From assembly GCF_015351395.1 (NCBI RefSeq), contig NZ_JADKPV010000001.1:434001-498000 (forward strand): a stretch of 64,000 nt of DNA, in the 5' to 3' direction. A model generated the notes under the pieces. That model was not told the origin of the DNA and made no database searches. It saw only the letters and a list, made by a program, of their open reading frames with translations. Positions 28,953-38,793 of this stretch are shown here, in pieces. The position numbers were made by a program, and so were the translations under genes. The stretch comes from Savagea serpentis. Its GTDB lineage: Bacteria > Bacillota > Bacilli > Bacillales_A > Planococcaceae. Position 1 is the stretch's first letter; each line of letters opens with the position of its first letter.

Positions 28953-29002
28953 TTTACATTTTCATGCATTGCGATATAATAAATCGTAATCATTTCGTTT
29001 TG
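28953..29002 (+). promoter_or_regulatory. Promoter and Zur box of the zinc uptake operon
   Basis: TTTACA (28953-28958) and TATAAT (28975-28980), 16 bases apart, overlap TAAATCGTAATCATTTCGTT (28980-28999). The left half TAAATCGTAAT matches the B. subtilis Zur box exactly and the right half differs in few positions. Zinc-bound Zur, encoded by the third gene, should repress here. Confidence 0.82.
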
Positions 29003-29016
29003 AAAGGATCAGTGAA

Positions 29017-29781
29017 ATGGCGAGAACGTTAATTAATATACGCAATGTATCATACCGATATCATGATGTCGATGTTTTAAAAAATATCGATCTAATGGTA
29101 AAGGAAGGAGAATTTTGGGCATTAATCGGTCCAAATGGCTCAGGTAAATCAACGCTCATTAAATTATTACTCGGTTTACTCCCCGTCCAAAAAGGGGAGA
29201 TTGAATGGTTCGGCGAGCCGATTCAACAGTTGAAAAACCGCGATCAAATTGGATACGTATCCCAAAAATCAAATGCCTTTAACTCGAGTTTCCCAGCGAC
29301 TGTATTTGAAGTTGTGCGCAGTGGACTCGTCAGTCAAAAAGGTTTATTTTCACGTTTTACAAAAGCGGATGAAGTGAAAGTACATGAAGCGCTTCAACTT
29401 GTTCAAATGGACCAATTCGCAGGTCGTTCGATTGGACAATTATCAGGTGGTCAGCAACAACGCGCTTTTATCGCACGTGCACTCGTCAGCAAGCCAAGCA
29501 TTTTAATTATGGATGAGCCGACTGTCGGAATTGATCAGCAAAATGTGGAGAAGTTTTATGAATTATTGCATCGTTTAAATGAACAACAAGGCATTGCCAT
29601 ATTACTCGTCACACATGAGATTGACCTCGTCACAAGTTTAGCGAGCCATGTCGCTTGTTTAAATCAGACGATGCATTTCCATGGCGGCCAACAGCAATAC
29701 GAGCAATTGGATGATGAACAATATTCGAAATGGTACGGTCATCCAGTGCGCCGTGTCCATCAAAAGGAGGGTGCCGAATGA
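29017..29781 (+). CDS. znuC: Zinc ABC transporter, ATP-binding protein
   Basis: Energises high-affinity zinc import. 254 residues. Walker A GPNGSGKST near residue 39, Q-loop YVSQKS, signature LSGGQQQRA near 142, Walker B ILIMDEPTVG, switch His in VTHEID. Substrate class is inferred from the Zur box and the zur gene in the operon. The stop overlaps the permease start (ATGA). Confidence 0.93.
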   Translation: MARTLINIRNVSYRYHDVDVLKNIDLMVKEGEFWALIGPNGSGKSTLIKLLLGLLPVQKGEIEWFGEPIQQLKNRDQIGYVSQKSNAFNSSFPATVFEVVRSGLVSQKGLFSRFTKADEVKVHEALQLVQMDQFAGRSIGQLSGGQQQRAFIARALVSKPSILIMDEPTVGIDQQNVEKFYELLHRLNEQQGIAILLVTHEIDLVTSLASHVACLNQTMHFHGGQQQYEQLDDEQYSKWYGHPVRRVHQKEGAE

Positions 29782-30632
29782 TCGAAGCATTGCTCAATTA
29801 TCAGTTTTTACAAAATGCAGTATGGGCAGGTCTCATCATCGGAATCATCGCACCTCTCCTCGGACTCTTTATCGTCGTGAGAAGATTAGCGCTCATTGCA
29901 GATGCATTGAGTCATGTGGCATTAGCCGGCATTGCAGGCAGCTTATATTTAAGCCAACAAGTCGCCTTTTTCGCCACACTTAATCCGATTTTTTTAGGAA
30001 TCGGCACGGCGGTAGGCGGCTCACTTTTAATTGAACGTCTTCGCAAAACGTATAAAGACTTTGAAGAATTAGCGATTCCGATTATATTATCAGCAGGTAT
30101 TGGATTTGGAGCGATTTTTATTTCGCTTGCGAAAGGTTTCAGCACAGATCTTGTTGGCTATTTATTCGGATCCGTTTCGGCAGTAGGACGTGTTGATTTA
30201 TATGTCATTATTGGTATTGCGATTGTCGTCATTTTATTTATCGGATTATTTTATAAAGAATTATTCACATTATCATTTGACAGCGAATATGCACTCGTTG
30301 CTGGTGTGAAAGGTCGCTATTTGCAACCGTTATTTATGATTATTGTCGCACTCGTGATCGGAGCGTCGATGCGGATTGTCGGAATTTTACTCGTCTCGTC
30401 TTTAATGACAATTCCAGTAGCCGCTGCGATTCAACTAGCGAAAAGTTTTAAAGGGGCTCTCGGACTGTCGATTTTATTCGGGGAAATTGCTGTCATCGTC
30501 GGATTGATTGCTGCATTTTATTTAGACATCGCACCAGGTGGAACGATTGTCGTTTGTTCGATATTTTTATTAGTTTGTGTACTTTTATGGAAAAAAGTGA
30601 ACGGAATGATGAGAAGTCGGGAGGGGTATTAA
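29778..30632 (+). CDS. znuB: Zinc ABC transporter, permease protein
   Basis: Membrane component of the zinc importer, ABC-3 family. 284 residues, eight or nine membrane spans. Family features: GLFIVVRRLALIADALSHVALAGIAG near 29-53 and DLVGYLFGSVSAV near 128. Start ATG at 29778 behind AAAGGAGGG. No substrate-binding lipoprotein gene (znuA) lies in this operon, so it must be elsewhere. Confidence 0.93.
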   Translation: MIEALLNYQFLQNAVWAGLIIGIIAPLLGLFIVVRRLALIADALSHVALAGIAGSLYLSQQVAFFATLNPIFLGIGTAVGGSLLIERLRKTYKDFEELAIPIILSAGIGFGAIFISLAKGFSTDLVGYLFGSVSAVGRVDLYVIIGIAIVVILFIGLFYKELFTLSFDSEYALVAGVKGRYLQPLFMIIVALVIGASMRIVGILLVSSLMTIPVAAAIQLAKSFKGALGLSILFGEIAVIVGLIAAFYLDIAPGGTIVVCSIFLLVCVLLWKKVNGMMRSREGY

Positions 30633-31043
30633 ATGAATTTAGAAGAAGCATGGAACATATTGCAAAAAAATTCTTTTAAACGAACGAAGAATCGAGAATT
30701 AATTTTGGAGTATTTTATGGCTCATGATCGCTACATTACCGCGTTAGAAGTGCGTAATGAGCTAGTGAAAGACAATCCAGGATTAAGCTATGACACGATT
30801 TACCGAAATCTCGCTACATTTGCTGAATTGTCTATTTTAGAAGAAACGGAATTAAATGGAGAACGTCATTTTAGAATGCAATGTGATGTGGAAAGTCATC
30901 ATCATCATTTTATTTGTACCAATTGTGGAAAGACTGAGCATATTCCATTTTGTCCAATGGAAATGATGGAAGTGACATTACCACACCATCAAATTATAGA
31001 CCATAAGTTTGAAATATATGGCATGTGTCCGAATTGTTTATAA
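30633..31043 (+). CDS. zur: Zinc uptake regulator Zur (Fur family)
   Basis: Zinc-sensing repressor of zinc uptake. 136 residues. Winged-helix N-terminus (FKRTKNRELILEYF; GLSYDTIYRNLATF), metal-sensing HFRMQCDVESHHHHF near 82-96, and two structural zinc pairs CTNCGKTEHIPFC and CPNC. GGGAGGGG precedes the ATG and znuB ends directly before it. Probably autoregulated through the Zur box at 28980. Confidence 0.93.
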   Translation: MNLEEAWNILQKNSFKRTKNRELILEYFMAHDRYITALEVRNELVKDNPGLSYDTIYRNLATFAELSILEETELNGERHFRMQCDVESHHHHFICTNCGKTEHIPFCPMEMMEVTLPHHQIIDHKFEIYGMCPNCL

Positions 31044-31079
31044 AAATCATGAGAGAATTTATTTCTCTTGTGATTTTTT
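31043..31079. terminator. Bidirectional terminator after zur
   Basis: AAAATCATGAGAGAA pairs with TTTCTCTTGTGATTTT, T-run on the plus strand and A-run on the other side; it separates zur from the convergent gene at 31082. Confidence 0.85.
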
Positions 31080-31081
31080 AT

Positions 31082-31336
31082 TTATTCAGTGAAAGTCACG
31101 ATAGCGACAAGCTGAGCTTCTTTTTTAAATGTTTCTAATTCAACAGGATAGAAATCTTCCGTTTCGAGAGGAACTCCTGAACAATTTGTTTCTTTTAAAT
31201 AAATGATATTTGCTCGAATAGAATGAATGCGATAATAACGTTGATGATAGAAGAAGATAGCTTCAGTCGTGTCATCGAGTAAGTAATCAAGTTGATCTTT
31301 TAAATGTTCTACAGAGGCAAGGTCAATTGTATCCAT
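31082..31336 (-). CDS. Hypothetical protein, 84 aa
   Basis: Unrecognised small soluble acidic protein; it is mainly beta-like in its middle (AIFFYHQRYYRIHSIRANIIYLKE). Start supported by AAAGGAGTCTTCTT before the ATG, and it has its own terminator shared with zur. It lies alone between zur and yqfW. Confidence 0.65.
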   Translation of the reverse strand: MDTIDLASVEHLKDQLDYLLDDTTEAIFFYHQRYYRIHSIRANIIYLKETNCSGVPLETEDFYPVELETFKKEAQLVAIVTFTE

Positions 31337-31477
31337 AAGAAGACTCCTTTCTTTCTAAAAAATGGATAGTCATTAAAGACTAATTTTTTAAGGGATATCG
31401 TTTATTTTATGGTAGTAAAAGATAATATTCAAGTATTTTAGATTAAGAATATAGAACTATTTAATAAAAAAACATAA

Positions 31478-31521
31478 AAAAGCCATTTCTACTGAAAATA
31501 ATTAGTAGAAATGGCTTTTTT
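31478..31521 (-). terminator. Terminator of the ispG-yqfW unit
   Basis: AAAAAGCCATTTCTACT pairs with AGTAGAAATGGCTTTTT around an A/T loop. Read leftward it follows the yqfW stop and ends in a T-run. Confidence 0.85.
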
Positions 31522-32089
31522 AAAAGTTTTTTTGAATCCATTCATTCGCTTCAGACCAATTATGAACTCGAATGACTCCGTCTGGAATCGGTTCTTGATT
31601 CCAAGGAGAATCAAACAAAAGAACGGGAATGTCTAAAGCTTCATGAATGTCTACAGCATTATCATGTTTATCTTCAAAAAATGCATCGACTTGTAATCTT
31701 TTAGCTTGCTCAATTTTATAATGACTACCGATTAAATGGATATCGTCATATGGGATGAAATGTTGTTCAAACCATCGTTTTGTCGTTTCATATGAATCTG
31801 TTCCGCGAGCAGAGACGTAGAGCAATTCAAACTGACTTTGCCATAGCTTCAAGATTTGTTGAGCATTAGAGTGAACGGGAGAAGTAGCGTATACGTCATT
31901 CTCTACTGTATGCCACCATTTGGCAAAGGTCTCATGATCAACATTTACTGCTTTCGTTAAATCATATTCACGAATATCCGCAAGTGTCAACTCTAAGCCG
32001 AACCCTTTATTTAAATGAGGGAGAAGAGCTCCGGGGCTCGTCACCGTACCATCGATATCGATGCCGAGTCTGGCGCGATAATTAGTCAT
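31520..32089 (-). CDS. yqfW: HAD-superfamily putative 5'(3')-nucleotidase (YqfW)
   Basis: 189 residues from the start at 32089. HAD motif [14 protein letters not shown] near residue 7, motif [10 protein letters not shown], and [11 protein letters not shown] as motif IV; this pattern belongs to the NT5C/YqfW type of phosphohydrolase. Its ATG overlaps the ispG stop by eight bases, so it is translated from the ispG transcript. Substrate not known. The longer frame to 32122 lies in ispG and is not needed. Confidence 0.88.
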   Translation of the reverse strand: MTNYRARLGIDIDGTVTSPGALLPHLNKGFGLELTLADIREYDLTKAVNVDHETFAKWWHTVENDVYATSPVHSNAQQILKLWQSQFELLYVSARGTDSYETTKRWFEQHFIPYDDIHLIGSHYKIEQAKRLQVDAFFEDKHDNAVDIHEALDIPVLLFDSPWNQEPIPDGVIRVHNWSEANEWIQKNF

Positions 32090-33194
32090 TTGCTGCTTCC
32101 TCTTCTTGACGTTTTTTCTCAAAGTATTCTTCTGCTAATTTATCGATTTCGAGTTTCAATTCATCAACCATCGTTTCTTCAGGAACTTTGCGGACGGTTT
32201 TCCCCTTCATGAAGAGTAAACCTTCACCACGAGCTCCAGCGATCCCGATATCCGCTTCGCGCGCTTCACCTGGACCGTTTACCGCACAGCCGAGAACCGC
32301 AACTTTGAGTGGTGCTTTAATCGTTGAAATATATTCTTCTACTTCGTTCGCGATTGAAATTAAGTCAATTTCGATACGGCCACATGTCGGACATGAAATT
32401 AATGTCGCAGCATTGGATGAAAGGCCGAAGATTTTTAATAGTTCACGAGCGACTTTTACTTCTTGAACGGGGTCCGCCGATAAAGACACACGCATCGTGT
32501 TCCCGATACCTGCTGATAACAATGTACCAAGTCCTGCAGCTGATTTAATGGAACCTGCGAACAATGTACCTGACTCTGTAATTCCTAAGTGGAGTGGGTA
32601 ATCGAATGCGGCTGCCGCTTTTTTATACGCTTCAATGGCGAGTTCTACGTCAGAAGCTTTTAATGATACGATAATATTATGAAAATCGAGATCTTCTAAA
32701 ATTTTAATATGGTGTAAAGCACTTTCGACCATGCCATCCGCTGTCGGATAGCCGTACTTTTTTAAAATATGCTTTTCGAGAGAACCTGCGTTGACGCCGA
32801 TACGAATCGGAATGCCTTTTTCTTTTGCAGCATTGACGACTGCTTCTACTTTTTCGCGACGTCCAATATTTCCTGGGTTAATTCGAATTTTATCCGCCCC
32901 TTGCTCAATCGCAATTAAGGCTAATTTATAGTCGAAATGAATGTCGACAACGAGTGGAATATTAATTTGTTCTTTAATCGCACCGATAGAAAGCGCAGCA
33001 CGCTCATCCGGACATGCGACACGAACGATTTGACAGCCTGCTTCTTCGAGGCGTTTAATCTCCGCCACTGTCGCTTCCACATCATGTGTTTTAGTCGTTG
33101 TCATGCTTTGAATAAAAAGTTCATTACTTCCTCCTATTGTTAAGTTTCCAACTTTAACAGGGCGTGTATTTGAACGGTGAATCATTTCAGTCAT
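32082..33194 (-). CDS. ispG: 4-hydroxy-3-methylbut-2-en-1-yl diphosphate synthase IspG
   Basis: Penultimate MEP-pathway enzyme, a [4Fe-4S] reductase making HMBPP from MEcPP. 370 residues. TIM-barrel part with [17 protein letters not shown] and RINPGNIG; C-terminal cluster ligands CPTCGR near 268 and [10 protein letters not shown] near 303. Start at 33194 behind AGAAGGAGAGAACAAC. Works just before IspH (25.6-26.6 kb). Confidence 0.96.
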   Translation of the reverse strand: MTEMIHRSNTRPVKVGNLTIGGSNELFIQSMTTTKTHDVEATVAEIKRLEEAGCQIVRVACPDERAALSIGAIKEQINIPLVVDIHFDYKLALIAIEQGADKIRINPGNIGRREKVEAVVNAAKEKGIPIRIGVNAGSLEKHILKKYGYPTADGMVESALHHIKILEDLDFHNIIVSLKASDVELAIEAYKKAAAAFDYPLHLGITESGTLFAGSIKSAAGLGTLLSAGIGNTMRVSLSADPVQEVKVARELLKIFGLSSNAATLISCPTCGRIEIDLISIANEVEEYISTIKAPLKVAVLGCAVNGPGEAREADIGIAGARGEGLLFMKGKTVRKVPEETMVDELKLEIDKLAEEYFEKKRQEEEAAND

Positions 33195-33272
33195 GTTGTT
33201 CTCTCCTTCTTTCTTATGTGTCTCTATTTTATCAGTGAATGCCTTCAAAATACAAGGAACATCATCTAGAAA

Positions 33273-33785
33273 CTATCGTTTTGGTAATTTCGGATAGTAG
33301 CGCACAATCGCAAACATATATAGAAGATGAACGATGTAAGAAATGACTTTTCCTTCAGTAGGTAAGCTCGGAAAAACTTCAAAGATGAGCTGAATGAATA
33401 AAGGAACGGTCATAGCGAATGCCGTCGATTGCCAAATGTGTCGATATTCTCCACGGCGTTTCATAATGCGTAATAACCCGAGGCCGATGAAAGCCATCGC
33501 CGATAAACGAATGAAGATGTAGAAGACCGTGATTGTAAATGAAAGCATAAATGAGATAGGATAACGTAAAGCTCCGAGGGTTTCACCATATTCCAATACT
33601 TCCTCTGTCGTTTCAAAAACATCGATATCTCCAAATAAAAAGCGTCCAAAAGAAATGAAAGTGAATAAAAAAATGAAGACAAAAACATATTTAAATACCT
33701 TTCCAATCGGTAGTAGTCGGAAAGCAGCCATTTTTTTCGGTTCATATAATGAAGCGAAAAAGAGTTGATGCCATTTTAAATTCAA
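33273..33785 (-). CDS. DUF1189-like membrane protein
   Basis: 170 residues with about four membrane spans (about 33-50, 76-95, 100-125, 135-165). The N-terminus WHQLFFASLYEPKKMAAFRLLPIGKVFKYV has the short amphipathic leader and FR..PIGK.. pattern of DUF1189 proteins. TTG start behind GGGGAGGATTTCT. In B. subtilis a membrane protein gene (yqgB) lies at this site; identity with it is not shown. Function unknown. Confidence 0.7.
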   Translation of the reverse strand: MNLKWHQLFFASLYEPKKMAAFRLLPIGKVFKYVFVFIFLFTFISFGRFLFGDIDVFETTEEVLEYGETLGALRYPISFMLSFTITVFYIFIRLSAMAFIGLGLLRIMKRRGEYRHIWQSTAFAMTVPLFIQLIFEVFPSLPTEGKVISYIVHLLYMFAIVRYYPKLPKR

Positions 33786-34032
33786 AGAAATCCTCCCCTA
33801 TGTCAAAAATCGTGATATTGTTAAGTTAGCATATCAAGTATACTAAATGAAGAGGAGAGTCACGCATTGAAAAACTGCAGAAATATCCAAATTTTCGACA
33901 GAATCGTGACGGAAAACTTTACTTTTGTAAATACTGTGTAAAAATAAGGCGGTAGATGTTTACAATCCTTTCACATTCATTACATAATTGAAGGTGATAT
34001 GTTTTTAATTAATTGGAGGTTGAACGTTCAAA

Positions 34033-35664
34033 ATGGAAATCGACTGGCAACATATGCTGTTTCAATTTTTTGGTGGTCTCGGTATTTTCTTATTCGCAAT
34101 TAAGTACATGGGAGATGGACTACAAAAAGCAGCGGGCGATAGATTGAGGGAAATTCTGGATCGCTTCACAACGAATCCGTTCATGGGAATTCTCGTCGGA
34201 ATTATCGTCACCGTATTAATACAATCGAGTTCGGGAACGACAGTTATTACAGTCGGTCTCGTTAGCGCAGGGTTTATGACTTTGCGTCAAGCAATTGGTG
34301 TCATTATGGGAGCGAATATTGGTACGACAGTCACGGCATTTATTATCGGATTAGACGTCGGTGCTTATGCTTTACCAATTATGGCAGTCGGTTCATTTTT
34401 AATATTCTTTTTTAAGAAAGATAAAATTCGTAATTTAGGGGAAGTCGTTTTCGGTTTTGGTGGACTTTTCTTAGGGCTTGAAATGATGAGTGATGGAATG
34501 AAGCCATTACGTACACTAGAGTCATTTTCTGAATTTACGCTCTCGATGGGTAAACATCCATTACTCGGCGTAGTAGCGGGTACTATTTTTACATTAATTG
34601 TTCAAAGTTCGAGTGCGACTGTTGGGATTTTACAAGGCTTGTATTCCGAACATTTAATCGATCTGAAAGCAGCATTGCCTATTTTGTTCGGAGATAATAT
34701 TGGAACGACGATCACAGCGATTTTAGCGGCGCTTGGAGCATCTGTCGCAGCGCGTCGTGCAGCGGCAACACACGTATTATTCAATATTTTTGGAACGATT
34801 ATTTTCTTAGTATTACTAACACCATTTACAATATATGTAGAATGGTTATCTGGCTTGCTCAATTTAGAAGAAAAAATGCAAATTGCCTTCGCTCACGGCT
34901 CGTTTAATATTGCGAATACGATGATTCAATTCCCGCTCATCGGTGTTTGGGCATATGTTGTGACGAAGTTAATTCCAGGGAAAGATGTGACGATTGAATA
35001 TCGTCCGAAACATTTGGACCCTCATTTCATTCAACAGTCACCTTCTGTAGCAATCGGACAGGCAAAAGAAGAGTTGATTCGCACAGGAAATTACGCCGTA
35101 CAAGGTTTAGAAGAGACATATAAATACGTTAAAACAGGCGATAAACAACATGCGGAAACAGCGAATCAAATCGAAGCGGCCATCAACAACTTAGACCGAG
35201 AAATCACAAAATATCTCGTTGATATTTCATCTGTTAATATTTCGGCACTTGAATCAAGTCGACATGCGTTATTAATGGATAGTATTCGAGATATTGAACG
35301 AATTGGAGACCACTTTGAAAACATCGTTGAATTGACCGATTTACGCGAGACGAATAAAGTCGTTTTGACAGACGATGCGATGGAAGACTTAGACAATATG
35401 TTTACATTGACGATCGAAACAGTCGAAAAAGCGATTCAGGCACTCAATACAAATGATGTCGAATTAGCGAAGAAAGTTGCAGAGCAGGAAGACTTAATTG
35501 ATAAGATGGAACGAAAATATCGTAAAAATCATATCATTCGTACGAATGAAGGCTCGTGTTCGGTACAATCCGGTATGATTTTTGTCGACATCGTTTCGAA
35601 TTTAGAACGAATTGGAGACCACGCTGTAAACATTGCGGATGCGGTGCTCGGAAAGCGCGGATAG
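34033..35664 (+). CDS. Na+/phosphate cotransporter family protein (NptA type, with PhoU-like domain)
   Basis: 543 residues. The N-terminal two thirds hold two inverted Na/Pi-cotransporter repeats with the signature TVLIQSSSGTTVITVG near 60-75 and LIVQSSSATVGI near 190, each followed by GANIGTT/GDNIGTT. The C-terminal part (about 345-540) is a PhoU-like helical domain (RIGDHFENIVEL; RIGDHAVNIADAV). Likely imports phosphate with sodium. AATTGGAGG ribosome site. Single-gene unit with terminator. Confidence 0.92.
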   Translation: MEIDWQHMLFQFFGGLGIFLFAIKYMGDGLQKAAGDRLREILDRFTTNPFMGILVGIIVTVLIQSSSGTTVITVGLVSAGFMTLRQAIGVIMGANIGTTVTAFIIGLDVGAYALPIMAVGSFLIFFFKKDKIRNLGEVVFGFGGLFLGLEMMSDGMKPLRTLESFSEFTLSMGKHPLLGVVAGTIFTLIVQSSSATVGILQGLYSEHLIDLKAALPILFGDNIGTTITAILAALGASVAARRAAATHVLFNIFGTIIFLVLLTPFTIYVEWLSGLLNLEEKMQIAFAHGSFNIANTMIQFPLIGVWAYVVTKLIPGKDVTIEYRPKHLDPHFIQQSPSVAIGQAKEELIRTGNYAVQGLEETYKYVKTGDKQHAETANQIEAAINNLDREITKYLVDISSVNISALESSRHALLMDSIRDIERIGDHFENIVELTDLRETNKVVLTDDAMEDLDNMFTLTIETVEKAIQALNTNDVELAKKVAEQEDLIDKMERKYRKNHIIRTNEGSCSVQSGMIFVDIVSNLERIGDHAVNIADAVLGKRG

Positions 35665-35672
35665 TATTCAAT

Positions 35673-35707
35673 CTGAAACTCTTTTTTAAAGGGTTTCAGA
35701 TTTTTTT
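35673..35707 (+). terminator. Terminator after the Na/Pi cotransporter gene
   Basis: CTGAAACTCTTT pairs with AAAGGGTTTCAG, followed by ATTTTTTT. Confidence 0.85.
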
Positions 35708-35756
35708 ATTCGGGAAGAGAAGAGTGTAGGAAACATTCGATTAATGAGCCTTTTCA

Positions 35757-35793
35757 TTGAAGAATGTTCACAAATTTGATACAGTTTAACTGT
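35757..35793 (+). promoter_or_regulatory. Probable sodA promoter with small palindrome
   Basis: TTGAAG (35757-35762), 17 bases, TACAGT (35780-35785). The -10 is embedded in ACAGTT-T-AACTGT (35781-35793), a perfect 6-bp inverted repeat that could be an operator. Moderate support only. Confidence 0.45.
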
Positions 35794-35831
35794 AGGAAAA
35801 ATTTATAACAACTATCAAGGAGGAATACACA

Positions 35832-36434
35832 ATGGCTTACAAATTACCAGAATTGCCATACGCATACGATGCATTAGAACCACACATCGATGCACGTACG
35901 ATGGAAATCCACCATACAAAACACCACAACACTTACGTGACAAACGTTAACGCAGCGTTAGAAGGTCACGAAGATCTCGCATCTAAATCAGTGGAAGAAT
36001 TAATTTCAAATATGGATGCTATTCCAGAAGATATTCGTACAGCAGTACGTAATAACGGTGGTGGTCACGCAAACCACTCATTATTCTGGGAAATCCTTTC
36101 ACCAAATGGTGGCGGACAACCAACAGGTGCTCTCGCTGACGAAATCAACGAAAAATGGGGTAGCTTCGATGCATTCAAAGAAGAATTCGGAAAAGCTGCA
36201 ACGACTCGTTTCGGTTCAGGTTGGGCATGGTTAGTATTGGATAATGGTAAACTCGACATCATGAGTACACCAAACCAAGACTCACCACTTATGGAAGGTA
36301 AAACACCGATTCTCGGACTTGATGTTTGGGAGCACGCGTATTACCTCAACTACCAAAACCGTCGTCCAGACTACATCGGAGCATTCTGGAATGTAGTAAA
36401 CTGGGATGAAGTTGCAAAACGTTACGGCAAATAA
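35832..36434 (+). CDS. sodA: Superoxide dismutase (Mn/Fe family, SodA)
   Basis: Converts superoxide to hydrogen peroxide and oxygen in the cytosol. 200 residues. Metal ligands: His in [11 protein letters not shown] (27), His in NHSLFW (about 82), Asp and His in [16 protein letters not shown] (about 164-168). The GGGQPTG and QDSPL stretches fit the manganese type. AAGGAGG ribosome site; own terminator. Confidence 0.96.
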   Translation: MAYKLPELPYAYDALEPHIDARTMEIHHTKHHNTYVTNVNAALEGHEDLASKSVEELISNMDAIPEDIRTAVRNNGGGHANHSLFWEILSPNGGGQPTGALADEINEKWGSFDAFKEEFGKAATTRFGSGWAWLVLDNGKLDIMSTPNQDSPLMEGKTPILGLDVWEHAYYLNYQNRRPDYIGAFWNVVNWDEVAKRYGK

Positions 36435-36450
36435 TTTAAAATGAAACTTT

Positions 36451-36485
36451 AGCACATAACTAGACGTCTAGTTATGTGCTTTCTT
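36451..36485 (+). terminator. Terminator after sodA
   Basis: AGCACATAACTAGAC pairs with GTCTAGTTATGTGCT, then TTCTTT. Confidence 0.85.
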
Positions 36486-36534
36486 TATGTTTTCATATAT
36501 AATAGACTAGTATGACGAAAAAGGAGGATACTTT

Positions 36535-38727
36535 GTGGAAAACCAACAACCGAATCAAGGAAAACAACTAAAGAAAAAACAACGTAAGCAAGTCGTCTTC
36601 CGTGTGAATTTTTTATTTTTCACAGTCTTCTTACTTTTTTCGACACTCATTTTACGTTTAGGTTATTTGCAAATTGTGAAAGGTGAAGAGTTCGTCGCAG
36701 AATTAGCACGTGTTGACGAGATTACAATTAATACGACAATGCCGAGAGGTCGAATTTATGACCGGATTGGCCATGTCCTCGTCGATAATGAGCCACAAAA
36801 TGCGATTACATATACGAAGACGACCCAGACGAAAGCCCGTGCAAATTATGATAAAGAAGGCAACCAAACGTCTGAAGATGGCATGCTGGAAATTGCCGAG
36901 AAACTCGCTTCATATATTGAAAAGGATGATCGTCGAGTCACTGTCGCAGATAAGCGAGACTTTTGGATTTTACTGAATCCAGAACTCGCAGCAGAAAAAG
37001 TACCAAAAGAAGAGCGTAAAGAAATTTCGAGCGATAAAAAGAAAACGAGTAAGCAAATTGATCGCGAAATTAACCAATTAACACGTGAACGCATTACCGA
37101 AGAGGAACTCGATTCTCTAACACCAGAAGAGTTGAAAGTGCTTGCGATTTATCGCGAAATGATGGCTGGATATGCGTATTCTCCGTCCATCGTTAAAAGT
37201 GAAGAAGTCACAGAGCGAGAATTCGCTGTCGTTTCTGAGCACCTCAGCGATTTGCCTGGAGTGAATACGACGACGGACTGGACGCGCGTTAAATTGTCGA
37301 AAAGCGCGATTTTAGGCTCTACGACAAGTCCAATTGAAGGAATTCCGAAATCTCATTTAGATTATTATTTATCACGTGGTTACTCTCGAAATGACCGCGT
37401 TGGTCGGAGTTATTTAGAACAACAATACGAAGATTTATTATCGGGTCAAAAAGCGGTTCATAAAAACATTAAAAATCGTGCTGGAAAAGTAATCGGGACA
37501 GAAGTTGTTTATGAAGGAGAGCCAGGGAAAGACCTCGTCTTATCCGTTGACCGTGAATTAGAACTTGAATTAGAACAAATGCTTGAAAAAACATTGCGTG
37601 ATTTGAAACAAAGTTCTACTGCTTCAAAATTAGATCAAGGTTTTATCGTGATGATGAATCCGAATAACGGAGAAGTTTTAGCACTCGTCGGAAAACAAAT
37701 TGTCCGCAATGAAGAAACAGGGAAGTGGGACATTTTAGACTATGCCTATGGAACATTCACCGCTGCCTATGAAGCAGGTTCTACGGTGAAGTTAGCGACG
37801 ATGCTGACCGGTTATAATGAAGGTGTCGTGCGCTTAGGCGAGCGTAAAATTGACGAGCCTTTGCGCGTCGGCGGCATTTGGAAACGTTCTTTATTCAACC
37901 GTTTCGGTCGTGTATCAATTGATGATGTTACGGCGCTTGGCCGTTCATCCAACGTTTATATGTTTAGAATTGCTTTATCGCTTGGACAATATGTACCGGG
38001 ACGTGCTTCATCAATTGATACGACCGCCTATGATAAATTCCGTGATAATTTCGCATCCTTCGGGCTAGGCGTTCGAACCGGAATCGATTTACCAGGAGAA
38101 GTCGAAGGGGTAAAAGGTCCAGAGTTAACAGTCGGGAAACTGATGGACTTTTCCATCGGACAATATGACACGTATACGACTTTACAAATGGCGCAATATG
38201 TTTCGACGATTGCAAATGGTGGTTATCGCATCGCTCCACGTGTCGTGAAAGAAATACGCGAACCATCTGTAGATGGGATTCAATTCGGCCCTCTTCTACA
38301 AGAAACACCAATTAATGTGTTGAATCGTATTGGAAATACAGATGCAGAAATTGAGCAAGTAAAAAAAGGGATGAACTATGTTTATTATGGTGCAAATGGT
38401 ACGGCAGCGCGTTTAATGGAAGGCGCACCATATACAGCAGCAGGGAAAACAGGTACAGCGGAGACGTTTAAAGACGGGCGCAGTACAATTAGTTTATCTC
38501 ACGTCGGTTATGCACCGGCAGACAATCCAGAAGTGGCTTATGCGGTCGTCATTCCACACGTAACGACACAATATACATTCCAAACGTCTGCAACGACAAA
38601 TAATCTCGTCCGCAGCGCTTTAGATAGTTATTTCGCGATTAAAGAACGTCGGGCAACGGAAGAGCAAACGTCAGAAGTAGAACGCTTAATTTTACCACCG
38701 ATCGAACAATTAGAAGAAAAAAATTAA
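36535..38727 (+). CDS. pbpA: Class B penicillin-binding protein (PbpA-like)
   Basis: Peptidoglycan transpeptidase at the outer face of the membrane. 730 residues. Short cytosolic basic N-terminus, one membrane anchor (about 24-45), PBP dimerisation domain with a long charged helical insertion (about 90-215), then the transpeptidase: SxxK as AGSTVK near 417, SSN near 476, and KTGTAE near 639. GTG start behind AAGGAGG. Same site as pbpA (yqgF) after sodA in B. subtilis. No soluble C-terminal PASTA domains. Confidence 0.93.
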   Translation: MENQQPNQGKQLKKKQRKQVVFRVNFLFFTVFLLFSTLILRLGYLQIVKGEEFVAELARVDEITINTTMPRGRIYDRIGHVLVDNEPQNAITYTKTTQTKARANYDKEGNQTSEDGMLEIAEKLASYIEKDDRRVTVADKRDFWILLNPELAAEKVPKEERKEISSDKKKTSKQIDREINQLTRERITEEELDSLTPEELKVLAIYREMMAGYAYSPSIVKSEEVTEREFAVVSEHLSDLPGVNTTTDWTRVKLSKSAILGSTTSPIEGIPKSHLDYYLSRGYSRNDRVGRSYLEQQYEDLLSGQKAVHKNIKNRAGKVIGTEVVYEGEPGKDLVLSVDRELELELEQMLEKTLRDLKQSSTASKLDQGFIVMMNPNNGEVLALVGKQIVRNEETGKWDILDYAYGTFTAAYEAGSTVKLATMLTGYNEGVVRLGERKIDEPLRVGGIWKRSLFNRFGRVSIDDVTALGRSSNVYMFRIALSLGQYVPGRASSIDTTAYDKFRDNFASFGLGVRTGIDLPGEVEGVKGPELTVGKLMDFSIGQYDTYTTLQMAQYVSTIANGGYRIAPRVVKEIREPSVDGIQFGPLLQETPINVLNRIGNTDAEIEQVKKGMNYVYYGANGTAARLMEGAPYTAAGKTGTAETFKDGRSTISLSHVGYAPADNPEVAYAVVIPHVTTQYTFQTSATTNNLVRSALDSYFAIKERRATEEQTSEVERLILPPIEQLEEKN

Positions 38728-38732
38728 AATAG

Positions 38733-38779
38733 AAAACGCATGAAATCAAAGGTTTAATTTTTGATTTCATGCGTTTTTT
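38733..38779. terminator. Terminator between pbpA and the 38794 gene
   Basis: AAAACGCATGAAATCAAA pairs with TTTGATTTCATGCGTTTT; T-run on plus strand, A-run on the other. Shared by convergent genes. Confidence 0.88.
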
Positions 38780-38793
38780 GAGGTTTTATTATG